Shown piece by piece: positions 34,771 through 45,695 of a DNA stretch of 64,000 bases. Within the stretch, counting starts at the first letter, position 1; every line of letters starts with the position of its first letter. This stretch comes from Canna indica (Eukaryota; Streptophyta; Magnoliopsida; Zingiberales; Cannaceae). The position numbers and the translations under genes are program-made. A model generated the notes under the pieces. That model made no database searches, was not told where the DNA came from, and saw nothing but the letters and a program-made list of their open reading frames with translations. The stretch lies in contig CP136898.1 in assembly GCA_034359265.1 (NCBI GenBank), forward strand, positions 38,587,501 through 38,651,500, written 5' to 3'.

Positions 34771-36229
34771 ATATTATGAGTCCAAGGAATAGATTATGAC
34801 TTGAAAACTCTTGGTAATAGATTAGGTTCATGTCCTAGGAATATTTGCATCATTATGAGGATTAATACAATCATTCTAGACGCCCTAAATATAAACTCTA
34901 TTCTCCCCGAAGAGTCCAAGCACGTCGACCAACGTCCTTCGGATTCACCGATTTTTTATATTTCCAATCGCGGACGTCATGCACCAACCGATATGGAACC
35001 TGAAAATATTTCTCCATAAAAATATTAGTTCAATATTTGTTATCATCAAAATCAAGATTAAGACCAAGGTTGAAAACCTTAGGCCAACATACCTATGAGG
35101 TGTCATTAAAGTACAAGTGTAGGTGCTCATTGTAGAATGAGTTTACTAAACGGACCCGCTCGAGGAACGTCGAATGGAATCCTATATGAATGTCAATAGG
35201 TTGTTCCTCAAGTGGTAGTGGGTGCAAGCAATCCTTGGACCTGAGGTTGTCATGGTTACCCTGTGATTGACGGTCCATCGCTTTGGTGTTATCCCTACGT
35301 GGCTTGCAAAGTCATGTGTTGGATACCAATGTACATGGAGAAGTTCTCGTGGAGTTAGGTAAGCAACCAACAAGGAATCAGTTACTCCTAGTAAGAGGAC
35401 ATAGTGTCCTATGTATTCCTGCAAGTGTCGACTCGTGAATCTTTGGCCATAGTGGATATGAAAGTCGAAAAAGGATTTCTGACATTTTATGGTTGAGATG
35501 ATAACTTGACGGGTGGAATACATATGAACCAATATTAGAGTTTGACACATCTTTTGTACCCTACCCAAGGTCGGGACATTGTAATCGAAGGATTTAGTTG
35601 CTCACTGAAGGGCGTTTGATCCTTATAGATTGAACCTCACACTATCTGGGTGATCATGACATGTTGTGAGTAGAGTCTCACACGACCACACTAAAGGGGT
35701 TTAGTGGAGGCTCGTGGAAATTCGAATAAAATACGTTATATCAAATTCAAGTATCTGTTATACACAACTCGCTGCTGGCTTAGTGTAGGACCCAATGAGT
35801 CATACACAACAGGCTACCATCAAAATGGGCTTTTTGGGATAGAGCTCGAATGCGGCACTTGATGTCTACTAGGATGGATATGATGCAACACAATCACGGT
35901 TTTTGTTTACATACAAAATCGAAAAGGTGTTTTCTATTCGGACAAATTATGAGCACTCGAGGAAGGTGTTCCTCGAAACCCTAAAAATAGGGTACGACAC
36001 GCGATAAAGTCAACCCGAGTCTTGGTCCGACAAAAGTGTCGACCTTGGTCCAGTCAAGGTGTTGACCATGGTCCGGTCAATGTGGATCTGGTCAATGTGT
36101 TGATTGGATCGGGCCCATGACTTAAATGGGTCGGCTATATTAAGGAGGGAAACTCAAATTCTATTTTGAATAGAATTTTGGTTCGAATTCAAATTCGAAC
36201 GGGGGAGGGGGCAAGCTTGGTCTCCCCAT

Positions 36230-36356
36230 GCGCCTAGCCTCCCTATTAATAGGGAGGTTAGTTTTTTGACTCCCTATCTAATAGGGAGATGAATTAATTG
36301 GATTAATTCAACTCCCTATCCAATTAATTCAACTCCCTATTAGATAGGGAATTGAA
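36230..36356. repeat. Cluster of CTCCCTATTAATAGGGAG palindromes
   Basis: A perfect 18-bp palindrome, CTCCCTATTAATAGGGAG, near 36239-36256 is followed by two close variants and inverted AATTAATTGGATTAATT text. It could form hairpins at the end of the copia LTR. Confidence 0.6.
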
Positions 36357-37457
36357 ATCATATGAGGATTAATACAATCATTATGAGGATTAATTCAATT
36401 CTCTAATTGTTTATGACTTGGAAACTCGTGGTAATAGATTAGGTTCATGTCCTAGAAATATTTGCATCATTATAAGGATTAATATAATCATTCTAGACGC
36501 CCTAAACATAAACTCTATTCTCCCCGAAGAGTCCAAGCACGTCAACCAACATCCTTCCGATTCATCGATTTTCAATATTTCCAATCGCAGACATCACGCG
36601 TCAACCGATATGGAACCTAAAAATATTTTTTCATGAAAACATTAGTTCCATAATATTATCATCAAACATTAGTTTCATTCAATCAAGATATCATGAAATT
36701 GCCCAAGTTATCAAAAGAAATTCTTACTCATGAAGTTTTAAATAATTAACATGCACAATCAATCATTGGCATAGAGAAATCATTCAAGCATGATTTTTGA
36801 GGTAATTAAGCTAGAATTTAATTAAAGTCAAGGTCATACCTCATTCAAGATAGATTTGCCAAACTTGTCTTTTTCATTCAAATTTCTTTATATGTCCTTC
36901 AATTTTGCCTTCCATTTAAATTTACAATAACTTTCAAGCAACAATCATTAGTAGTATAATGAAAACATGACTACTAGCAAGCTATTAAACTAAATAGAGA
37001 AGTGAGAAATCAAGTAGCATTTTTCAAATCCAACTTCACTAAATAGCAAGGATTCATTTTCAAAAGAAGTTATTCAGATACCAAAATGAATCAAGAGATC
37101 TCAAAATATAAATTTTTTGAAAAGTAAGATCTCCAACTCTTCCTATTGGTTGAAAACCGAAAGGCCACGATGAGCCTACAATTTAGAACGCAATGTCGCT
37201 TAGGCCCATTATAGGCCACATAGGTCTCTGAAGAGATCGGAAAATCAAAAGTAAAAAAACATTTGACGAAACCATGTCAAGAGCGCATAAAATCTACTCG
37301 AATTACACAAGTATCATACACTCCAACTTGAATGAAACAGAGCAAAGTAAGGAGATGATACCATATTACTTAAGATACCATTTTTCATACTTTAGGCATC
37401 ATGTTGACGTGAAGTTGCAACCAATGATGGATTTTTCATTCAAGTTCATGGTCAACT

Positions 37458-40400
37458 TTAATTCTTAAATTTCCTTTGCCCTTGTGTGGTAGCCCCCCCT
37501 ACAAAAGAAGATGAGACTTTGGGTACCCAAATGACTTTGGGTCCTTGGGGGTGAATTGACCTTGGAATCCAAAGTGTCAGAGCAACACTTGGATTTCTCT
37601 TCAATGCACAATCATAGATAGCATGGCCAAAAATAGCACAATAAAAGCAATGTCCATTAAACTTCTTTTCATTTTTGCTATGGACATGGGATCTATCATT
37701 AGAATGCTTGACATGTGAACTATGATGAGCATGAGCATTCTTAAAAGAAACATTCTTCTTTTGAGATTTTCTAAATGAGACATTTTGATTTCTAGAATTC
37801 TTAAAAGAATGAACATTAACTTTCCTACTCAAGATCAAAACCTCATTTTTCAAATCATTCATAGACTTATGTAAGGCATGTAATTGAGATTTCAACATGC
37901 AATTTTCATTTTTGATTTTCACATTTTCAAATTTTAAGTTCACATTCTCAATCTTGAAATCACTTTCGAAATCATTCTTTTCATGCTTTAATCTATTTTC
38001 CAACTCATTACTTTTAGTTCTCAAATTTTTATTTTCATTTTTAAATTTTGAATTATTAATTAGCATTTCATTATTCTCAATTTCCAAATCATTATTTTGG
38101 CTTTTCAACTCTTTAATTTCTAGCTTCAAATCATCATGACAAGGATCAAATGAGCTAGTATTTGTTTTCTCATTTTCTAATTCTAAAGCATGCACATTGT
38201 TGGCCTAAGGTTTTTTACCTTGGTCTTGATCTCGATTTTGATGATAACAAACATGGAACTAATGTTTCATTGAGAAATCTTTCAGGTTCCAAGTCGGTTA
38301 GCGCTCGATGTCCCCGATCAAAAAAATCGAAGAAATCGGAGAAATCAGCAAGGACGCTCGTCGACGCTCGGGATTCTTCGGGAAGTTAAAGTCTAGGTTT
38401 AGGGTGTCTAGTTTATGTTGTAAATCCTCATGATGATGCATAAGAACCCAAAAAACCAATCCCGAACCCCAAAATATGAAAACCCGAAATCGCCCTGAAA
38501 TTCACTAAGCCTAGGGAGCTCCTTAGAGGGCTATATGACCTAGATATATTCTTGACACAAAAAATGGCGGTAATTATTCCTTGGGTAGAAACTAGATAAC
38601 GATGTATTTTTAAGGATTTTTTGGAAGCCTTTAGCCTACCCATACTTGATTCGGGAAATTTGAAAATTTCCATTTTCCGAAAATTTGTACTAGACCCCAA
38701 AAACTAGATTTTGATTCTTAAGGATTTTGATGTTTTAGATATTTTTATTGAATCCAAATGGGGGGTAATCCTTATATAACATTTATATTTTAAGTTATTA
38801 ACTTGAAGTTAGTAAATGTTATATAAGTAGACTTAGCGAAGACGGAACCAAAACGATCAGAAAAACTCAGCCAAACCAAGCAGTGCAGTGCAGTCTGCCT
38901 AGTTTCGATCGACCGGTCGGTCGACCGAATGCTACCAAAAATTGGCAGTAGGCAATTTGATCGACCGGTTGGTCGACCGAAGTGTGTCAGAAAATGGCAG
39001 TTTGCTTTCGGTCGATCGATCGGGCGTCGCCAACGGGCAAAAATGTGCCCGTTGATGAGCCGTTTCTTATGGGGGGTTATAAATACCCATCCCAATCCTT
39101 CTTCTAGCCTATTATTGATGCTTCTAAGCCTCAAAGAGCCATTCCTTGCATCTCTACAAGAATCCTTGAGCCATCTTTGCAAAGAACCCTAGCTTTGAGC
39201 CTAAGAACCTTAAGATTGACTTTGAGCTTGCCTTGATTCATCTTCAAGTCAGCAAGAGGAGCTAGGACATTGTGTTTGAGAGCTAAGTTTACATTGTTTA
39301 TTATTTGCTCTCATTATTGTTGTATTTTGGTGTTTATTTCATTATATTTTCATTTGTGTAAATCTAGAGTGCTAGGTTGATTGAGTTGGTGGTTGCCTTT
39401 GTGTTTGAGGCTTAATTCCACTGGTGTAAACTTAGTTTACTAGGATTAGTTGAGTTGTCCTTAGGTTGAGGTGGGAGAATACTCTCGGTAGGAAGGCGGG
39501 ATACTTTCGGGTGTGGAAGTGTCTTTGGTTTGAGAGCGAAGACTTTCCGGCGAAAAATCCTTATTGTAAGGAAACTAATTAATCTAGCTAAACTAGTTTG
39601 GAAATCCTAAGCAGGGTGCTTAGATAGTGGAGTAGGCATTGGGGCCGAACCACTATAAATCATTGTGTTAGAATTGTGTACTTTGCATATCTTATTGCTT
39701 ATCGTTTATATCTTGCTTTCGCATTTAGTCGTTCAATCGTAAATTGCCTAAGTAGTTTAAGAAAAAATTTAAATCGAATTTAGGCAAATAGATTTAGTAA
39801 ACATACTATTCACCCCCCCTCTAGTGTTGTCATTTCACCCAACACGCATAAGAACTAAGTTTAGAGTTTTTCTTTTTTATCTTTTTAATTTCCTTATTTT
39901 TCTTTAAAAGCATGGCATATATTTTTTGACATTCTTCTACTAACTCCTCATAAGACATGTTAAGGGAACTACAAGAGCTAGGATCACTATCAAAATTTTC
40001 ATAATGATGAGAAGTTGAAGATTTTACCACATCATTGAATCACATGAGGCATAGGTGAGAAGTAGCTTTTTCATCGGGACAAAAAGGTGCTTCATGTGAT
40101 TCGTAGGTGGATGTTGAATCACTTGTTCTCCTCTTGACTCTTTTCTTCAAGGAAGGGCAATTCTTTTTAATGTGCCCCTTTTCCTTACACAAGTAGCTTA
40201 TAACCTTCCCCTTTCGATTTTTAGTGCTCCTTTGACTAGAGACACTATGAGCTTTAAAAACCATGTTAGTACTAGGGGGATGACAATTGTCATCACCACC
40301 CTCATCTAAAGTGATAAGTTCCTCGGTTTTTGCATAGTCATATAGCATGTTTAAACAAGCCCAAATAGCGAATGCGGATGAACAATGCATAACCTTTTCA

Positions 40401-40650
40401 AGTATACCATTTGAGAATGAGCAATATAGAAAGTGCATTGTTTTAGCATTCACTTCAAATAATCTAACTTGTTCTTGAATCCACTCATTAATGTCAATGG
40501 TGGGCTCAACATATTCATTCTTCAACATGCATCATAGATCTAAACTTTATATTTTAAGAAATGTATACATCCTACTCTTCCAAACACCAAAATTTATCTC
40601 ATCAAACCTAAGTGGTGCAAACGCTATACTCTCTAGTGTCATTCTAGAAT
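37458..40650 (-). pseudogene. gag of copy D, split by a solo LTR
   Basis: The N-terminal part (to 39845) shows RFDEINFGVWKSRMYTFL, ILEKVMHCSSAFAIW, and a first knuckle whose first Cys is lost (SYLCKEKGHIKKNC). After the solo LTR, the C-terminal 245-codon frame (38195-37458) is open: a very long coiled coil of EIKELKSQNNDLE-like repeats, a His-rich segment, a complete second knuckle CFYCAIFGHAIYDC, and the ending GPKVIWVPKV. A protease (DSGCSRHM-type) would follow in an autonomous copia element but is absent. Frameshifts occur near 40040 and 40530. Confidence 0.85.
38198..39844 (+). mobile_element. Solo LTR of the TGTTGGCC family inside copy D
   Basis: A 1647-bp LTR, opposite in direction to its host. 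Flanks CACAT (38193-38197) and CGCAT (39845-39849) match at 4 of 5 bases. The uninterrupted gag of copies B and H shows this site as a single copy. TATAAATA is at 39078-39085, after a GGTCGACCG array at about 38905-39025. Confidence 0.88.
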
Positions 40651-40696
40651 CGAGGCTAGATGTAGACGAGATGGTGAAATCTCAATCCACAACTCG

Positions 40697-40709
40697 CTCT
40701 AATACCAAA
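40697..40709 (-). other. Primer-binding site of copy D
   Basis: Minus-strand TTTGGTATTAGAG adjoins the LTR end; one base differs from the copia consensus. Confidence 0.75.
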
Positions 40710-42131
40710 TATAAGTTGAATGACCACACTAGACGGGGGGGTGAATAGTGTGTTAACTAAAACTTTAGCCTAAATTTGATTTTAACTGTTTCTTGATTAC
40801 TTTAGGCAAAACACAATTTAATAGCAAGCGGAAGCAAGATAAATAACAAGTAATCAAACATGCACAAGAGCAATACTAACACAATGAATTTATAGTGGTT
40901 TGGCTCCAATGCCTACTCCACTACCTAAGCACCCCGCTTAGGTTTTCAAACTCTAATTTACTAGACTAAGTGTATCCTACAGGAGGATTTACAAGCTAAG
41001 GCACCGACCCTCACAACCGAGGGTTACTCTCACACTCGAGAGTACCTCCAGCACCTCTTCTTCTAAAGACTACACAACTAACCCTAGCAAAATAAGTTTA
41101 CACCGGTGGATTTAATCCTCTACACCAAGGCTACCACCATACACACAAACCTAGCATCCTAGGTTTTCACAACTTGATATACAATGAGAATAACAACAAA
41201 CTACAAATATAAATAGAGCAAAAACACAATCAATTTAATACTTAGCTCCAACACAAGATCCTAGCTTCCTCTTGATGTTTTTGATGACGAAACCCAAGGT
41301 TGAAGGCTCAATCAAGGAGGTAGAAACTCAAATCTAAGATTTGAGAGAAATGGCTCAAGAAAGGCTCCAAATATTGTTAGAATGGCTCAATGAATAGTTG
41401 GGAGCCTTAGGAAGGAAATTTTTGGTGTATTTATAGAGTTGGTATTGGGGTATGGAAGCAAAGAGCAGTTCAAACCTTATCTGATTTGAAAAAGAGCTAT
41501 TTGGGAGTATTATGGGAATTCTTGACATTTTTTTAAAAAATTGGTTGGGGGCATTCTGGGAATTCTAGATAGTTTGGAGGTTTATAGCCTTTCAAGCCTT
41601 AATTCTTTAGGTTAACGGTTTCCAAATTTTTTTAAAAAATATATCTTTAATTTATTTTTACCTAAAGAATAATTATTGGGACTTTTGATGACAATAAAAT
41701 ATCTAAATTATGTAACCCTCCAAGGAGCCCTCTATACTTAGAAATTTTCAAAATGATTTTTTGATTTTTTTTTTTAGTTTTTAAGTTTTCGGGGTTTGAG
41801 TTTTGGTTTTTTAAGTTATGAACTCAATGAGGACACCAAACTAAGGCTTAGGAACATTTACAATAAAAGAAATTAAGTCTTAAACTAATTTTGACATGCT
41901 CGACTCCGAAGCCTCCGATTCTTGATTTTTCGTGATTTTTCCGATCAGGGACGTCGCATGCAAATCGATATGGAACCTCAAAATATTTCTTCCTCAAACA
42001 TTAGTTCCATATTTCTTATCATCAAAATCGAGATTAAGACAAAGGTTGAAAACCTTAGGCCAACAATTAGTTCCATATTTGTTATCATCAAAACCGAGAT
42101 TAAGACCAAGGTTGAAAACCTTAGGCCAACA
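40710..42131 (-). repeat. 5' LTR of copy D
   Basis: A 1422-bp LTR, TGTTGGCC end at 42131 and TTATA end at 40710. A TATAAATA box lies at 41428-41435. The palindrome array is missing here. Confidence 0.85.
41998..42131. repeat. 67-bp direct duplication at the LTR start
   Basis: Text from ATTAGTTCCATATTT to CTTAGGCCAAC occurs twice in a row (about 41998-42064 and 42065-42131), differing by a few bases, so this LTR has two copies of its own beginning. Confidence 0.85.
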
Positions 42132-42867
42132 GTATGCATCTAGTGCCGCATTCGAGCTCTATCCCATAAAGCCTGTTACGAGGGTAGCCTATTGTGTGTG
42201 ACCTATTCGGCCCAACACTAAGCCAGCAGTGAGTTGTGCATGATGGAGAGTTGAATTCGATAGAACACATTTTATTCAAATTTCCACGAGCCTCCACTAA
42301 ACCCCTTTAGTGTAGTTGTGTGAGACTCTGCTCACAAGTCATTATTAACGTCTAGCAACATGTCATAACCATCCAGATAGTGTGAGGTTCAATCTACAGG
42401 GATCAAGTGCCCTTCGATGATTAGTTACCGTACAACTAAATCCTTCAGTTACAATGTCCCGAACTCGGCTAGGGTACGAAAGATGTGTCAAACCCTAATA
42501 CTGATTCATTTGTACTTCACCCATCAAGTTGTTGTCTTAGCCATGAAACATCATAACCTTTTTCCGACTTTTATATCCACTTTGGCCAAAGATTCTCAAG
42601 TCGACACTTGCAGTAATACATAAGACATTATCTCCTTTTACTAGTAGTAACTGATTCCTAGTTGGTTGCCCACCTACCTCCATTGAAGCTTCTCCATGCC
42701 CAGTGGTACCCAACACACGACTTTGCAAGCCATATGGATAACACCATAACGATGGATTGCTAATCACAAGGTAACCATGATAAACTCAGGTCCAAGGATT
42801 GCTTGCACCCACTATCACCTGAGGAACAACCTATTAACACTTACATAAGGATTCCATTCAGCGTTCC
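42132..42867 (-). repeat. Copia LTR (minus), first part
   Basis: The reverse of the plus LTR at 35095-35860. It is broken at 42867 by the next insertion and resumes at 57502 for about 50 bases (TCAGTTCAGTGAACT, CCAATGAGCAC). Confidence 0.75.
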
Positions 42868-43755
42868 TGTCACACCCCGACTGAAGGTAGTGTGACCGGC
42901 CAAGGCCCACATCCTGCCCTGTAGCCTACTGTCTATACTAACATCAAGAAACCAAAATATATCGACTGAAAGAAACTTAACATACTTTATAAAAAGTTTG
43001 CAAGTCACAATATATAAGTTTTTCAAAACAAAAGAAACATCAACATCGAATCCAAATGGTCAAATATCAAGTTTTACAATTTTTTCAATTACAACCGTCA
43101 GTGCAGAAATAAAACCAACATAACTAGGACTAGTCTAAGACTCATGGACGCCGCTACAAGATATGGCACCGCCTCCGCCCTCCAACTGCACCATGTCAAC
43201 ACCAAGCTACTGCTCATGCTCTGCAAAAATAAAACTAAACTGTGAGTCCACTTGGGACTCATTGAGTGACTCAATTGAACCTCCACATAAGCCTCAGTCA
43301 TGCATATATATATATTACAAGGCAATAAAGGAATGTACAAGGAGGTAAAGTGTGTTTCAAATGCAACTAAAGACCCTCAACGGATCCATCAGTATCCACT
43401 GTACATGATAACCTGCCACCTTGGCTTATCATGCCTCTAGCATCCGGCCTACTCATAGCAATATATTCCGGCTACAGCCGTCCCTACCATATCGGGTAGT
43501 GTCATACTGGCCATCGACCACATCATCTCAAGATGCAAGCAAACAATCCCGGGCTGTCGACTAGGATGGCCACTAGTCTCCGGACACCGTATGGGGTAAG
43601 GATAGCTAGTCCCACCCAACTGGGGTCTGGCACCTAGTGGGCCCGTTGGCGCACCTCTAGACCCAACTGGCCGAGCTGAGCATTGGTCATTTCCGACCTC
43701 CTCGCTCCTCGACGGACCATCTCAAGCACATTACATAATCAATATCCTATGGTTT

Positions 43756-43757
<2 letters not shown>

Positions 43758-43790
<33 letters not shown>
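43758..43790. repeat. TA microsatellite
   Basis: Thirty-three bases of alternating T and A. Confidence 0.95.
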
Positions 43791-43791
<1 letters not shown>

Positions 43792-44996
43792 TTCGGGCCT
43801 TTGCTCGTATCTAGCCATGTCCGGCTACCGGGTCAACAATTTATGCCGCCCCTTTTAGTATATGTGCACCTACAATCTCTAACTTTCCAAACATATACAA
43901 GCAATCATAGAAGTGTTATTGTCTCATATCTAAGTTTTCGTAAATGTACTATGAACATCTAGGGACACCTTACATGTTACCTAGCCTTCTACACTGTCTT
44001 AGGTGAGAATTTCCATGAGTCAACCTTGGAATACCATCCAAGGACATTTAGGGTAGCATGCATAATCTAAAGAAAAATGCTCAAATATTACATCATTCAT
44101 CATATATAATCATAATGCACATACCTAACCATTCTTATACTACCTTAGGAATATTAGCACAATAAGGAGCAACTATCTAGCATGGCAAGGTAGTAATAAA
44201 TTTAAATAACATGTATGAATTATAAAACATGGTAACATTGTCAACATCCAAGTTTAAGGATCAAATGCTAAGTATGGTTACAATCTAGCATTTCTACAAT
44301 TCAAATCAATTAAGCTACTTGCTAAGTTTGGTGTTCTTCCTAAGTATTGTCATATCCCTATGTGTGATCCCTAAGATCATGAAATTTCCATCTAAGGCAA
44401 GTCCCTCCTCCTCTCTCCAACCTTGGCCGAACCATGAGCAAGGGAAACCTTGCTCGGCCAAGGTCCTTGGGGTAGGGAAAGATGGAAGAGACTTTAGCTA
44501 TACTTTGTCTCTTCAATTCCACATAATTCTTAAATACCAATGATCAACTTACCCTTTCCCTCACCCTTGGCCAAACCCTCTTCATGAGTCTTAGGGTTCA
44601 TTCGGCCACTTCAAGGTGCTTTAGAGGGGACAAGCTTCATATTATGTGAGGAGTTCAAAGGACTACATCAAAACAGTGGTATAAGGGCATCTAAGGGCCT
44701 ACTCGCCGTCAAGGGAATCGGGGAAAATTTTGGCATGACCTTTCCCCTTTTCCCATGACTCAACAGCCCCAAAAATACGCAAATCGGCGATTAAAACAGC
44801 GAGATCCAACAAGAAACATCATAAAACAGTGAGTACATATCGTTGAAAACATGGATCGTCAGGAAAAATCGCGAGAACTCGACCTATCATCTAGGGTTCG
44901 GCCACCCGCCTCTCTCAAACTATTAAAGACTTAACCACTCACCTAGATCGCCAAGAAATAAGGATCGGGTGATGACGACTTGAGAATTTCTGAAGT

Positions 44997-45461
44997 GCCT
45001 ACTGCCCAAAACCAGCCACTATCGGTCGATCGACTGGTCGACCGAAGTGCCCACTGCCATTTTTCGGAAGTGTTCGGTCGACCGACCGATCGACCGAAAT
45101 GGCTGGGCCTTTCTTTATTACCCTATTCGGTCAACCGCCTGGTCGACTGAACATTGGATGAAATTGCATTTTCAGCCTATTTCTTTCGCGCTTGGTTTTT
45201 TGAGTTTCGGCTTTCAACGAGCATCATCTTGGAGAGCTTTTGACTTGATCTTTGAACTCATCCAAGCGACTTTGGTGCACTCGTCGATCTTCGATAAACT
45301 TCTGATTTCCGATTTCTCCAATTTTTTCGATCGAGGACATCGTACGCTAATTCATTTGGAACCTGAAACATATTCTCAATGAAATCTTTAGTCCAATGTT
45401 TGTTATCATCAAAACCATCAAAACCGAGATTAAGGCTAAGGTTGAAAACCTAAAGCCAACA
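44997..45461 (-). repeat. 3' LTR of copy H, truncated
   Basis: Only 465 bp remain, matching the last 499 bp (plus order) of the other LTR. It contains GGTCGACCGACCG palindromes and ends AAAGCCAACA. Confidence 0.85.
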
Positions 45462-45462
45462 A

Positions 45463-45695
45463 TTTCCCCCTTTTTGATGATGACAAACATCCTTAAGAAA
45501 ATATAATCATTAAAGCATAGAGGATATCAACTAAGGAATTTCTCCCCCTATCAACATGCATATTTATATAATTAAACTCCCCCTATCTATATGCATGGAT
45601 TTCCTATACTTTCATCTCATTTACCTATACTTATCTCCCCATTTTAATTATACATTTCTCCCCCTTTATACCTAAACTCTTTTCTCCCCCTTTTG
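45463..45695 (-). other. Cluster of polypurine tracts (copy H)
   Basis: On the minus strand AAAGGGGGAAA touches the LTR, and AGGGGGAGA-type tracts recur at about 45541, 45576, 45656 and 45680. Repeated tracts next to the 3' LTR are a known Sirevirus hallmark. Confidence 0.8.

Larger units (their letters stand above)
33050..35089 (-). mobile_element. Solo LTR of the TGTTGGCC family (copy F) carrying a hAT MITE
   Basis: Reverse-oriented LTR with perfect target duplication TACCT (33045-33049 and 35090-35094). Without the MITE and its 8-bp duplication it is about 1.53 kb. The usual GGTCGACC array is replaced here by a GGTTGTCC-type array (about 34565-34770) upstream of a TATATAA box. Confidence 0.92.
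32738..36400 (+). repeat. Copia LTR (plus), interrupted by a solo LTR
   Basis: After AGTGGGAGATT (a polypurine tract at about 32725-32737) the LTR text runs to 33049, is broken by copy F, and continues from 35095. Bases 35095-35860 are nearly the exact reverse of 42132-42867, which defines this as a repeated LTR. The region 35860-36400 is less certain; it contains GAGCTCGAATGCGGCACT and a palindrome cluster and ends at copy D. Confidence 0.6.
36400..42131 (-). mobile_element. TGTTGGCC-family gag-only element (copy D)
   Basis: On the minus strand: 5' LTR 42131-40710, primer-binding site, gag (to 37458), a short non-coding part, and a 3' LTR remnant 36660-36400. The 3' LTR lacks its first bases, and the polypurine-tract region is deleted; text that in copy H lies about 2 kb from the LTR (near 47440) is here joined directly to it at about 36665. 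No pol is present. A solo LTR of the same family sits inside gag. Confidence 0.82.
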
